DNA of 64,000 nucleotides. It comes from Paractinoplanes rishiriensis. Its GTDB lineage: Bacteria; Actinomycetota; Actinomycetes; Mycobacteriales; Micromonosporaceae. Below, one piece after another: positions 33,411 to 41,872 of this stretch (position 1 is the first letter of the stretch; each line of letters begins with the position of its first letter). A program made the position numbers and the translations under genes. Location: NCBI RefSeq assembly GCF_016862375.1, contig NZ_BOMV01000001.1, positions 186,001 to 250,000 on the forward strand, in the 5' to 3' direction. The notes beneath the pieces were generated by a model, which worked only from the letters and a program-made list of their open reading frames with translations, did not search any database and had not been told where the DNA came from.

Positions 33411-34678
33411 GCCGCCGCCCCGACCGGGATGGCGGGCACGCAGGCGGACAGCGCGGTGCCGGTACCGGGCTCGGACTCGATCTCGAGGGTGCCGGCGATC
33501 CGCAGCAGCCGCTCGCGCATGGCCGCCAGCCCGTAGCCGCCCTCGGCCGAGACCAGCCGCGGAACTTCCGGGTCGAAGCCGGCGCCGTCGTCCCGCACGT
33601 CCAAGGTCACCACGTCCTCCATGTAGGACAGCGTCAGCGCCACCCGGCCGGCCGCGGCGTGCCGGGCCACGTTCGCAAGCGCCTCCTGAGCCGTACGCAG
33701 CAAGGTTGTCTCGATCTCGGGCAGCAGCGCCCGCGGCGTGCCCGTCGTGATCAGCTCGGCGCTGACGTCGTGCAACCCGCTCCACGCCGTCACCACCTCG
33801 CCGATCGCCTCGGGCAGTTCGGCCGTGTCCAGGGTCTGCGGCCGCAGCGCCTGCACCGACCGGCGCGCCTCGGTGAGGCTGTCCCGGGCCAGCCGTTTCG
33901 CGGTGTCCAGATGCCGGCGGAAGTCGGCGGACCGGTCGGCCGCCGCGTCGGCCGCCTCGAGCTGGGTCACGATGCCGGTGAGGCCCTGGGCCAGCACGTC
34001 GTGGATCTCGCCGGCCATCCGCTGCCGCTCGTCGAGCACGCCCGCCTCCCGGGCCTGGATCAGCAGCTGGGCGTGCAGGCCGGCATTTTCCTGCACCACC
34101 GCGGCGAGCTTCTCGTTCGCCTCGGCCAGCTCGTCGATCATCATGGCCCGCTTGGTCGTCTGCCGGTCAATCCGGTCGGTCAGCAACGCCATCGAGTTGG
34201 CGATCACCAGGTTGAACAGCAGCACAATGCCGAAGAAGCCCCACGCCTCCGGCGCCGAGAGGATCCAGAAACCGCCGACCTGGGCGAGCGCGGTGGCCAT
34301 CGCGGCGAACGTGTTACCGGCTATCTGCGCGATGCGGGTGCGGAACGCGAAGCTGGTGAAGAGGTAGCCGCACCAGCTGAAGAAGCCGAACAACGGGCTG
34401 CACCAGACCAGCGCGAAGGTCAGCACGGTCAGCCCGGCGAAGAAGACCACGGCGCGGCGGCGGTCGTCCCAGCGAGGCCGCAGGTCGACGAAGTAGAAGA
34501 GCCACGCCACGGTGACGGCGACCACGCTCGCGATCACCTGCCACGGTTGCCGCGGCGCCCCGATCGCGGCGCCGGCCGGCAGCAGCGCAACGGAACAGGC
34601 GAGGGCGGCGTACGGCAGGTGCAGCAGCTTGCGGTCGACCTTGTTACGCCACTGCTCCAGCCGCGCGATGTCCGACAT
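33407..34678 (-). CDS. Sensor histidine kinase (NarL/DesK type)
   Basis: A protein of 423 residues with five to six membrane helices (about 20-165), a coiled-coil linker, and the HisKA_3 dimerisation block ERQRMAGEIHDVLAQGLTGI with phospho-acceptor His226. The C-terminal ATPase domain has NVARHA and DDGAGF. It partners the response regulator that follows by a 4-nt overlap. The signal is unknown; the lack of a large extracellular domain suggests membrane sensing, as in DesK and LiaS-like systems. Confidence 0.92.
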   Translation of the reverse strand: MSDIARLEQWRNKVDRKLLHLPYAALACSVALLPAGAAIGAPRQPWQVIASVVAVTVAWLFYFVDLRPRWDDRRRAVVFFAGLTVLTFALVWCSPLFGFFSWCGYLFTSFAFRTRIAQIAGNTFAAMATALAQVGGFWILSAPEAWGFFGIVLLFNLVIANSMALLTDRIDRQTTKRAMMIDELAEANEKLAAVVQENAGLHAQLLIQAREAGVLDERQRMAGEIHDVLAQGLTGIVTQLEAADAAADRSADFRRHLDTAKRLARDSLTEARRSVQALRPQTLDTAELPEAIGEVVTAWSGLHDVSAELITTGTPRALLPEIETTLLRTAQEALANVARHAAAGRVALTLSYMEDVVTLDVRDDGAGFDPEVPRLVSAEGGYGLAAMRERLLRIAGTLEIESEPGTGTALSACVPAIPVGAAA

Positions 34679-34705
34679 CTGAACACCATCCTCCCCGTGA
34701 GCGCG

Positions 34706-35446
34706 TCAGGACCAGCGGAACAGCCGGGCCGACGCCACTCCGAAGACCGCCAGGTAGCCCACCAGAACCGTAACCGACAGCAGGTTGGGCCAGTGTCCCG
34801 TCATCGCCTCGTGCAGGGCCCGCTCCCCCGCGCCCAGCGGCATGAAGTCGCTGACCCGTTGCAGCATCTCCGGCATGACCTGACGCGGCGTCCACAGGCC
34901 GGCGAAGAACATCATCGGGAAGAACAGCAGCGTGCCGGCCGCGGTGGCGGCCTTGCTGTTGGGCACCACCGCCGAGATGAACAGGCCGACCGCGAAGATG
35001 CCGAGCGCGGCCAGCACGAACGCCAACGCGAAACCGGGCAGGTTCGCCGGCAGCGGCACGGCGTACGCGATGCGGCCCAGCGCCAGCACCAGCGCCACCG
35101 ACACCAGGGCGGTGATCATCGCGGCGGCCAGTTGCGCGCCGAGCAGCACGGCCGGCGGCACCGGTGTGGTGGCCAGCCGGCGCAGGATGCCCTTCTCCCG
35201 GTACGTCGACAGCACTCCGGGCGTCACCTGCAGGGCGAGCATGGCGAGGGTGAGCACGACCGCGATGCCGACGTACAGGTCGATCACCCGGAGACCGCCG
35301 AGCTCCTCGCCCGGCTCCCGGAAGGACGGGACGGCGCCCAGGATCGCGACCAGGATGCTGGGGAAGAACACCGAGAAGAACGTCGCCAGCGGCTCGCGCA
35401 GCAGCAGCCGGAGTTCGGTGATGGTGAGTTTGGTGAACGCGGTCAT
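34706..35446 (-). CDS. ABC-2 type transporter permease
   Basis: Integral membrane protein of 246 residues with six helices and the ABC-2 pattern (TELRLLLREPLATFFSVFFPSILVAILG at the start). The YREKGILRRLATTPV block before the third helix is the usual signature. It is the membrane half of an exporter of the DrrAB type, 1 nt after its ATPase gene. Substrate may be an antibiotic or lipid. Confidence 0.9.
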   Translation of the reverse strand: MTAFTKLTITELRLLLREPLATFFSVFFPSILVAILGAVPSFREPGEELGGLRVIDLYVGIAVVLTLAMLALQVTPGVLSTYREKGILRRLATTPVPPAVLLGAQLAAAMITALVSVALVLALGRIAYAVPLPANLPGFALAFVLAALGIFAVGLFISAVVPNSKAATAAGTLLFFPMMFFAGLWTPRQVMPEMLQRVSDFMPLGAGERALHEAMTGHWPNLLSVTVLVGYLAVFGVASARLFRWS

Positions 35447-35447
35447 C

Positions 35448-36356
35448 TCAGTTCTCCTCCGTGCCGGCCTTGGCGGTCAGCCGCACGAAGGCGTCGTCCA
35501 GGCTGGCCTGCTCGATCCGCAGGTCGTTGGGGATGATCTGGTGCTGCACGAGCATCGCGGTCACCTCGTACAGCAGGTTGCCCTCGCCGACGACCTCGAT
35601 CTGGGTGCCGTGCCGGCGCACGTCGCGGAACCCGGGCACCTTCCGCAGCAGGTCGTCGTCGACGGGGTCGGACGGGCGGAACCGGATGCGCTGCTCCACG
35701 TGCAGGCCGGCGATCAGGCCGGCCGGGGTGTCCAGCGCCGCCACCGTGCCGCCGTCGATAACGGCGATCCGGTCGCAGAGCCGCTCGGCCTCCTCCATGA
35801 AGTGGGTGACCAGCAGGATCGTGACGCCGGAATCGCGGACCGACTCGATCAGGTCCCAGGTGTCCCGGCGGGCCTGCGGGTCGAGTCCGGTGGTCAGCTC
35901 GTCCAGGATCGCGATCTGCGGCTTGCCGATCAGCGCGAGCGCGATGGACAGCCGCTGCTTCTGGCCGCCGGAGAGCTTGCCGAACCTGGTGCCGAGCTTG
36001 TCGCTCAGGCCCAGGTCGTGGGCCAGCGCCCGCCAGTCGGCCGGGTCGGGATAGAACGACGAGTAGAGCTGGAGCGCCTCGGCCACGCCGAGGCGCTCCG
36101 GCAGCTCGCAGTCCTGCAGCTGCACCCCGACCAGCCGGCGCAGGTCCCGGTCGCCCGGCTCCCGGCCGAGAACGTCGATCCGCCCGCCGTCGGGCGTGCG
36201 CAGGCCGGAGATGCACTCCACCGTGGTGGTCTTGCCGGCGCCGTTCGGGCCGAGGATGCCGAAGATCTCGCCACGGTCGACGGTGAACGAGACGTCCCGC
36301 ACCGCGACCGTGTCCCCGTAGCGTTTCTCAAGCTTCTGGACCTCGATAACTGCCAT
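35448..36356 (-). CDS. ABC transporter ATP-binding protein (DrrA type)
   Basis: A protein of 302 residues. Walker A GPNGAGKTT (36-44), signature LSGGQKQRLSIA, and Walker B AILDELTTGLDP (Leu in place of the usual Pro after the catalytic Glu). The C-terminal extension of about 90 residues ending LDDAFVRLTAK is common in drug-export ATPases. The ATG at 36356 was chosen because it starts MAVIEVQKLEKRYGD; the longer frame is unsupported. Operon order: ATPase, permease, kinase, response regulator. Confidence 0.92.
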   Translation of the reverse strand: MAVIEVQKLEKRYGDTVAVRDVSFTVDRGEIFGILGPNGAGKTTTVECISGLRTPDGGRIDVLGREPGDRDLRRLVGVQLQDCELPERLGVAEALQLYSSFYPDPADWRALAHDLGLSDKLGTRFGKLSGGQKQRLSIALALIGKPQIAILDELTTGLDPQARRDTWDLIESVRDSGVTILLVTHFMEEAERLCDRIAVIDGGTVAALDTPAGLIAGLHVEQRIRFRPSDPVDDDLLRKVPGFRDVRRHGTQIEVVGEGNLLYEVTAMLVQHQIIPNDLRIEQASLDDAFVRLTAKAGTEEN

Positions 36357-36450
36357 GCATCGAGATTCACAGCTGCACGGGTCCACCGGATCGACCGGCA
36401 AGCGGGCATTCGTATCCACCAACTGGTGGACCCGGTATTACGACGCGACT

Positions 36451-37638
36451 TTATGACGCGACGGCCTCACTGCTGCCCTTGCGCAGCCCGGTGACGGTCG
36501 CGTAGACCGAGCCGGCCTGAGCGGCGACCCGCTTCCACGAGTACGCCTGGCGGGCCCGGTCGAGCGCCGCGGTGGCGTACGCGAACCGCCGGACCTTGTC
36601 GTTGACCAGCCGGCGCAGCGCGCTGCCGAGCGCCCGCGGGTCGCGGGCCGGCACCAGGTCGCCGGTCAGCCCGTCGACCACGGTGTCGGTGAGGCCGCCC
36701 ACCGCGGTACCGACGATCGGCACGCCACAGGCCATCGCCTCCAGCACGGACGCCTGGTACTGCTCCTGCCAGGGCGCGGCCACCAGCACGTCGGCCGAGC
36801 GGTACCAGCGCGCCATCTCGCCGAACGGCACCCGGCCGACCAGCCGGAAGCGGTCGGCCACCTGGAACTTCTCGGCGAGTGCGCGCAGCGACCGGGCGCC
36901 CGGGTCGGCGGGCAGCTGCTCCGGTGCCGGGCCGCCGACCACCACCACCTCGGCGCCGGGCACGTACCGCATCGCCTGGATGACGTCGCCGAAGCCCTTG
37001 CGCTCGACCAGCCGGCCGACGGAGAGGATGCGGGGGCGTTCCGGGTCGCGCTCGACGGCCGGGCCCTCCGGCGAGAACCGGATGCTGTCCACGCCGGCCG
37101 GTACGACCGTGAGCCGGGCCCGGGGCACGCCGATGCGCACGAGGCCGCGTACCTCGTCCTGGCTCTGCGCCACCACCCGGTCCACCGCGCGGCCGAGCGC
37201 CCGCTCGTAGCCGGACCGGGACGGCTTGCCGTCGCCCGGCTCGATCTCGCCCAGCTCGTGGAACGACTGCACGACCGGGACGCCGACCTGACGGGCCACG
37301 GTCACCGCGGCCAGGCCGCTGGTCCAGAAGTGCGCGTGCACCACCTCGGGCATCCAGCCGCCGACCCGCCAGCTCTCACCGAGCCACCGGGCGAACTCGC
37401 CCAGGTGCGGCAGCAGCAGGTCGGGCGGAACGAACCGGGCCGGTCCGGCCGGCACGTGCACCACCAGGGTGCCGCCGGGAACGGTCACCTCGTCGGGCGC
37501 CGCCGGGTCGTCGCGCCGGGTGTAGACGCGTACCTCGTGACCGAGCTCGATCAGCGCGGCGGACAGGTCGGCGACATGGGTGTGCTGGCCGCCGTCGCCC
37601 AAGGGGCTGGCGTGCTCGGAAATCATCGCGATGCGCAC
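36451..37638 (-). CDS. Glycosyltransferase family 4
   Basis: GT-B fold glycosyltransferase of 395 residues. The C-terminal domain has VGRLVERKGFGDVIQAM and the EX7E motif in EQYQASVLEAMACGVPIVGT. The N-terminal domain starts RIAMISEHASPLGDGGQHTHVADL. Close in style to actinobacterial GT4 enzymes that transfer mannose or glucose to glycolipids or phosphatidylinositol, but acceptor unknown. The GTG at 37638 follows GGAGGG at good spacing. The CrtI-like gene lies upstream on the same strand, 95 nt away. Confidence 0.85.
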   Translation of the reverse strand: MRIAMISEHASPLGDGGQHTHVADLSAALIELGHEVRVYTRRDDPAAPDEVTVPGGTLVVHVPAGPARFVPPDLLLPHLGEFARWLGESWRVGGWMPEVVHAHFWTSGLAAVTVARQVGVPVVQSFHELGEIEPGDGKPSRSGYERALGRAVDRVVAQSQDEVRGLVRIGVPRARLTVVPAGVDSIRFSPEGPAVERDPERPRILSVGRLVERKGFGDVIQAMRYVPGAEVVVVGGPAPEQLPADPGARSLRALAEKFQVADRFRLVGRVPFGEMARWYRSADVLVAAPWQEQYQASVLEAMACGVPIVGTAVGGLTDTVVDGLTGDLVPARDPRALGSALRRLVNDKVRRFAYATAALDRARQAYSWKRVAAQAGSVYATVTGLRKGSSEAVAS

Positions 37639-37733
37639 GTGGTCCCTCCGGTCGGGCTGCGGTACGCGGGTTCCATGCCCGACGTCGAAATCGGTAAACA
37701 TCACCGGGTGCCGCAGCCTTCTGACCAGGGCGC

Positions 37734-39317
37734 CTAACGCAGAGTACCCGTCTCGTACGCGGTCCGGTGCGCCGCGCCGATCACCCGCCGGTAGAGGTCA
37801 CCGGTCAGGCGACGGTTACGGGCCAGCGCCGCGCGGGCCGCGTTCGCCCCCGGGCCACCGTGCACCCCGCCGCCCGGATGGGCCGACGCGCTGGCCAGAA
37901 AGAGCCGGTCGACCGGCGTGTCCGCCCGACCCAGCCCGGGTACCGGACGCAGGAACAACTGCTGGTAGGCGGCCGACGTGCCGCCGCCGAGGGCGCCGCC
38001 GACCAGCGACGGGTTCTCCCGTTCCAGGTCGCCGGGCGCGAACACGTTCCGGCCCGCCACCAGCTTGCCGAAGCCCGGCGCGTGGTCCTCGAGCACGGCT
38101 TCCATCCGCTCGACGTGCGCCGCGATCTCGTCGGCCGGCCAGTCCCGCCGGTGCGGCAGGTGGGTGTAGGCCCACACCGACTCGGTGCCCGCCGGTGAGT
38201 GCGACGGATCGGCCGTGGTCATCTGGCCGAGCAGCAGGAACGGGTCGGGCGGCAGGTCACCGGCCGCGAGGTGGGCTGCGTACCGGCTCAGCCCGGCCAT
38301 GTCCGCGCCCAGGTGGACGGTGCCGGCGCCGGCCACCGCCGGGTTGCGCCACGGGATCCGGCCGTCGACCGCCCAGTCGATCTTGATGGTGCCGCCGTCC
38401 CAGCGGAAGTGTTCGAGATCCTCGACCATCCGCGGCGGCAGCCAGCGCGGGCCCACCAGGTCGAGGTAGAGCGCCGGCGCCGGGACGTCGGCCAGCACCG
38501 CCCGGGTGGCCCGGTAGTCGCCACCCGCGCTCCGCACGCCCACGGCCCGGCCGCGGGCGATCAGCACCCGCTCCACCGGCGCCGAATACACGATCCGGCC
38601 GCCCCGGCTCTCCAGCCGGGACACCAGCGCGTCGGTGATCCGCTGCGCGCCGCCGGCCGGCACCGGCCAGCCGACCTCCTGGCCCAGCATCGCCAGCAGC
38701 CAGCCGAACACCCCGCTGCCGGCGTCGTCCGGCGCGAGGTCGGTGTGCAGCGCGCAGCCGGTCAGCGCCAGCGCGGCGCCCTCGCCACGGAACAACTCGG
38801 CGGCCAGTTGCCGGGCCGGCAGCACCAGCCGGCGGCCCAGCCGCAGCGCGCCCGCCACCCGCACCTGCCGGGCCAGCGCCAGGCCGGCACGCACCGGCGG
38901 GAACGGCGCGAACAGCGATGCCACCAGGTTGCCGGACAGCCCGGCCCACTCCCGGTAGACCCGGCGCCAGCGCTCGCCGTCACCCGGCGCGAACTGCTCC
39001 ATCGAGGCCGCCGTGACGTCCAGATCGCGGTTGATGGTGGCGGCCCGGCCGTCCGGGAGCAGGTGGGTGAGCACGTCCGGCGCGTGCCGCCAGGTGATGT
39101 CGAGGTCCAGCCCGTGCAGCACCGGCGAGGCGAACCCGAGCGGGAAGAACGAGCTGAACAGGTCGCTCAGATAGCCCGGCGCGGTCACGAAACCCGAGCG
39201 CACCGCGCCGCCGGGCTGCGGCGTCGCTTCCAGCACCAGCACTGACCAGCCCGCGTCGGCCAGCAGATTTGCGGCGACCAGACCGTTGTGGCCGGCGCCG
39301 ATCACGATCGCGTCCAC
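37734..39317 (-). CDS. FAD-dependent oxidoreductase, phytoene desaturase-like
   Basis: A flavoprotein of 527 residues. It has the Rossmann FAD motif VIGAGHNGLVAANLLADAG (about 5-23) with LEATPQPGGAVRS, and the C-terminal FAD block ASASAHPGGGVHGGPGANAA. This is the CrtI/retinol-saturase-like NAD(P)/FAD group. The genes of a carotenoid pathway (CrtB, CrtE) are absent here, so another isoprenoid or lipid substrate is possible. GTG start with GGAG upstream. Confidence 0.85.
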   Translation of the reverse strand: MDAIVIGAGHNGLVAANLLADAGWSVLVLEATPQPGGAVRSGFVTAPGYLSDLFSSFFPLGFASPVLHGLDLDITWRHAPDVLTHLLPDGRAATINRDLDVTAASMEQFAPGDGERWRRVYREWAGLSGNLVASLFAPFPPVRAGLALARQVRVAGALRLGRRLVLPARQLAAELFRGEGAALALTGCALHTDLAPDDAGSGVFGWLLAMLGQEVGWPVPAGGAQRITDALVSRLESRGGRIVYSAPVERVLIARGRAVGVRSAGGDYRATRAVLADVPAPALYLDLVGPRWLPPRMVEDLEHFRWDGGTIKIDWAVDGRIPWRNPAVAGAGTVHLGADMAGLSRYAAHLAAGDLPPDPFLLLGQMTTADPSHSPAGTESVWAYTHLPHRRDWPADEIAAHVERMEAVLEDHAPGFGKLVAGRNVFAPGDLERENPSLVGGALGGGTSAAYQQLFLRPVPGLGRADTPVDRLFLASASAHPGGGVHGGPGANAARAALARNRRLTGDLYRRVIGAAHRTAYETGTLR

Positions 39318-39399
39318 GATTCTCCATCGGTTTAGGCCCGGCTTGCCCGGGCACGTTCTGAGTTACCACGGCGGGACAAAAGAAACAGGAGGGATTCAC

Positions 39400-39864
39400 G
39401 TGAGCACCGTGACCGAGTCCGTTGATGTCGACGTGCCCGTGCGCGCCGCATACAACCAGTGGACCCAGTTCGAGGAGTTCCCCCGGTTCATGGACGGCGT
39501 GGAGGAAGTGCGCCAGCTCGACAACACGCACACCCATTGGAAGACGAAGATCGGTGGCGTGAGCCGCGAATTCGACGCGGAGATCACCGAGCAGCTACCC
39601 GACGAGCGGGTGGCCTGGAAGTCGACCGACGGCGAGAACCAGGCCGGCGTGGTGACCTTCCACCGGCTCGACGACGACCACACCCGGGTCACCGTCCAGA
39701 TGGATTTCCACCCGCACGATCTGGTGGAAACCGCGGGCGACAAACTCGGCTTCGTGGACCGCAAGGTGAAGGGCGACCTGCGTCGCTTCAAGGAATTCAT
39801 CGAAAAGCGCGGTGGTGTGGAAACCGACGCATGGCGCGGTCAGATCGACCGTCCCGGCATTTAG
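39400..39864 (+). CDS. SRPBCC family protein (cyclase/dehydrase type)
   Basis: A 154-residue START-like protein with a hydrophobic ligand pocket: STVTESVDVDVPVRAAYNQW at the start, FEEFPRFMDGVEEV, and a C-terminal helix KGDLRRFKEFIEKRGG. Members bind small lipids or polyketides or act as aromatase/cyclase; no polyketide genes are near. The GTG follows AGGAGGG. Divergent from the CrtI-like gene across an 82-nt gap. Two hairpins follow the stop. Confidence 0.85.
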   Translation: MSTVTESVDVDVPVRAAYNQWTQFEEFPRFMDGVEEVRQLDNTHTHWKTKIGGVSREFDAEITEQLPDERVAWKSTDGENQAGVVTFHRLDDDHTRVTVQMDFHPHDLVETAGDKLGFVDRKVKGDLRRFKEFIEKRGGVETDAWRGQIDRPGI

Positions 39865-39882
39865 AGGTACGGGTAAAGACGA

Positions 39883-39902
39883 GTCCCGGTGCACACCGGG
39901 AC
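39883..39902 (+). terminator. Hairpin after the SRPBCC gene
   Basis: GTCCCGGT, loop GCAC, ACCGGGAC: perfect 8-bp stem 18 nt after the stop; no T-run. Confidence 0.45.
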
Positions 39903-39916
39903 GTGGCTGCACCATT

Positions 39917-39951
39917 GGCCGATCACCGGGCTTCCGGCCCGGTGGTCGGCC
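39917..39951. terminator. Bidirectional terminator between convergent genes
   Basis: GGCCGATCACCGGGC, loop TTCCG, GCCCGGTGGTCGGCC: 15-bp stem with one G-T wobble, followed by TTGT. It lies between the convergent SRPBCC and lipoprotein genes. Confidence 0.75.
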
Positions 39952-39955
39952 GTTG

Positions 39956-40681
39956 TCATCGGCGCACGATAAGTGCGCCGACGCCCTGTTCGGCGCGGAT
40001 CGTGTAGCGGTCCAGTGCCGCCGGGAATGCGGGTGACTGCAGAACCGCGCCGGCCGGCGCCGGTCCGGGCGGCTGCCACGGCACGGTCGCTGATCCGGCG
40101 CCCTCGGTCAACTGCACCCGCACCGGTGCGGCCGGTGGGGCGGTCACCACCACGCTGCCGGCGGCCGACTCCAGCACCACCGGCACCGTGCCGGCCGGCC
40201 GCGGCAGTTGCATCTCGATCAGCCCCGAGGCGCCCAGGCCCAGGCCGGTGACCCGGCCCCGGCGCAGGTCCAGCTGCTGCTCACCGGCGCCGGCCGGCAA
40301 CCGGATGTGCCAGCGGACATCCCGGTTGAGCACGATGCGCACCTCGTCCGGGCCGTTGCCGCCGGTGGGCAGCAGCGCGGCCTGCACCCGGCCGTCCCGG
40401 CCGCTGACCCGCGGCGCCAGTCCCGAGCCGGCCGGGGTGCTGATCCGGTAGAGCAGACCGGGCAGGGTCGTGAGGACCACACGTACCCGGGAGGCCGCGT
40501 CACTCAGGGTGAGGTAGGCACCCGTACGGCCACCCAATGCACCCACCGCGACATGCTCGGCACCTGGCGTGACCACCCGCTCAGCCCGCCTTTCATCGCC
40601 CGGCGCACACCCGGCGACCAGCAGAAACGCGACGATCGCCAGCAATCTTGAGCCGGGCGGGCGCAATCCAGGGGGCACCAT
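39956..40681 (-). CDS. Predicted lipoprotein with beta-rich domain
   Basis: A protein of 241 residues with a signal peptide and lipobox LVAGC (Cys25). The mature protein is beta-rich with repeated short motifs (RDGRVQAALLPTGGNGPDEVRIVLNRDVRWHIRLPAGA), similar to the DUF4097/putative adhesin fold of bacterial surface proteins, though that assignment is weak. Anchored on the outer face of the membrane. No Shine-Dalgarno evident. No operon partner. Confidence 0.65.
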   Translation of the reverse strand: MVPPGLRPPGSRLLAIVAFLLVAGCAPGDERRAERVVTPGAEHVAVGALGGRTGAYLTLSDAASRVRVVLTTLPGLLYRISTPAGSGLAPRVSGRDGRVQAALLPTGGNGPDEVRIVLNRDVRWHIRLPAGAGEQQLDLRRGRVTGLGLGASGLIEMQLPRPAGTVPVVLESAAGSVVVTAPPAAPVRVQLTEGAGSATVPWQPPGPAPAGAVLQSPAFPAALDRYTIRAEQGVGALIVRR

Positions 40682-40745
40682 CGGACAACGCAGAATCGGC
40701 CGAACGGGTGACGGCGTTCCGTCCCCATCGCGGCAAACTGTCCGA

Positions 40746-40946
40746 ATGCGTTCTGCCGGTTTCCTCTCCGAGAGTCAGCGCCGCTTCGCGTGGCTGGGGT
40801 TCCTGCTGGCCTCCTTCCAGGCCCCGCTGGCCGCCAAGCTGGTCAACGACGCGTCCTGGCTCTTCGCCGTCGTGGTCGCCCTGCTCGTCGCCACGGTGAT
40901 CCTGGCCGACGACGCCCAGCGCCGCCGCCCCGAGACGGTCGAATAG
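40746..40946 (+). CDS. Small membrane protein (66 aa)
   Basis: Unrecognised. An ATG-started frame with two hydrophobic segments (about 14-30 and 37-55), ending DDAQRRRPETVE. It ends 4 nt before the convergent gene. Weak start context, so coding status is likely but not certain. Confidence 0.5.
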   Translation: MRSAGFLSESQRRFAWLGFLLASFQAPLAAKLVNDASWLFAVVVALLVATVILADDAQRRRPETVE

Positions 40947-40950
40947 CCCG

Positions 40951-41343
40951 CTACCGGGCCTCGTGCCCGGCCCGGCCGTGGGTGCGCCGGCGTTCCTTGA
41001 GCTCGGCCTCGTGCAGGTGTCGCCGGCCCTGGGCCAGCTCGTCCCGGGCCGCCCTCTCGATCGCGCGGAAATCGGCGTAGTAGCCGTCGTCGTACTCCTC
41101 CACCAGCTGGAACGTCCAGTGGCCCGGCGTCACGTTGCGCCCGATCAGCTCCCGCTGGATCCGTTCCGCGGTGTCCTCGTGCCCGGCCTGCATGAACAGC
41201 GACACGGCCTCGTCCAGCTGGAAGTCGGCGGTGCCGGTCAGCTGATGCATGGAGTACAGGTGCCCGCGGGCCCGCTCCACCGTCTCCAGCGCCTCGCTGA
41301 GCTTGCCCAGCGCCTGCACGGTAAGTTCGTCCGGCTCGTCCAT
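40951..41343 (-). CDS. Hypothetical actinobacterial protein (130 aa)
   Basis: Unrecognised soluble protein: an alpha-helical start (DEPDELTVQALGKLSEALETVERARGHLY), a middle block with TADFQLDEAVSLFMQAGHEDTAERI, the conserved-looking GRNVTPGHWTFQLVEEYDDGYY, and a basic C-terminus. The ATG at 41343 has GGAGGAG upstream. No partner genes; conserved orphan proteins of this kind are common in actinobacteria. Confidence 0.7.
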   Translation of the reverse strand: MDEPDELTVQALGKLSEALETVERARGHLYSMHQLTGTADFQLDEAVSLFMQAGHEDTAERIQRELIGRNVTPGHWTFQLVEEYDDGYYADFRAIERAARDELAQGRRHLHEAELKERRRTHGRAGHEAR

Positions 41344-41443
41344 CGGCTCCTCCGCTTCTCGGTGGCCGGCCCCTTTTAGGTTCAACCGACCTGCACCATG
41401 GCCAGACCCGTGGACTACCCCGGGCTACCTAGCTTTACTTCTC

Positions 41444-41800
41444 ATGAATGGCCTGTTCAGCGGCGCTGCCGCCCGTGCTGCCCTCCGTTCCGCCTACGCC
41501 TGCCTGGCCGAGCTGCACGACACCGTCGGTGTCAGCGGCCTCGCCGCCGCCGAGGGCAACCCCGGCCTGATGGCCGTGGTCGACCAGCACACCGCCGGCA
41601 TCCGCGACAGCCTGTCGGCGGACGTCCGCCCGCTGACCCCGGTGATCCTCGCGGCCTACGCCGAGGGTGTCCGGGACGCGGCCTTCACCCACGGCTGGCG
41701 CCCGCCGGTCGACGCGATCGACTGGTCCGAGAACGACTGGGTGCTGCGCCGCCTGCTGGCGGTGTGCTCCCTCGCTCTTACCCTGCCCGCCGCGAACTGA
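41444..41800 (+). CDS. Hypothetical protein (118 aa), possibly DUF6401-like
   Basis: Soluble protein with MNGLFSGAAARAALRSAYACLAELHDTVG, then NPGLMAVVDQHTAGIRDSL and ILAAYAEGVRDAAFTHGW. The VDQHxAxIRD pattern recalls DUF6401 proteins of natural-product clusters, but I am not sure of that. TAGCTT lies 8 nt before the ATG. Convergent with the TM-helix gene, separated by a strong hairpin. Confidence 0.6.
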   Translation: MNGLFSGAAARAALRSAYACLAELHDTVGVSGLAAAEGNPGLMAVVDQHTAGIRDSLSADVRPLTPVILAAYAEGVRDAAFTHGWRPPVDAIDWSENDWVLRRLLAVCSLALTLPAAN

Positions 41801-41835
41801 TCCACCGCCACTGAAACAGGCTGTCCGCGTCATCC

Positions 41836-41870
41836 GGGGCCGGTGCCAGGAACTTCCTGGTGCCGGCCCC
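41836..41870. terminator. Strong bidirectional terminator hairpin
   Basis: GGGGCCGGTGCCAGGAA, one-base loop C (41853), TTCCTGGTGCCGGCCCC: a 17-bp stem with two wobble pairs. It lies between the convergent genes ending at 41800 and 41873. Confidence 0.8.
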
Positions 41871-41872
41871 GC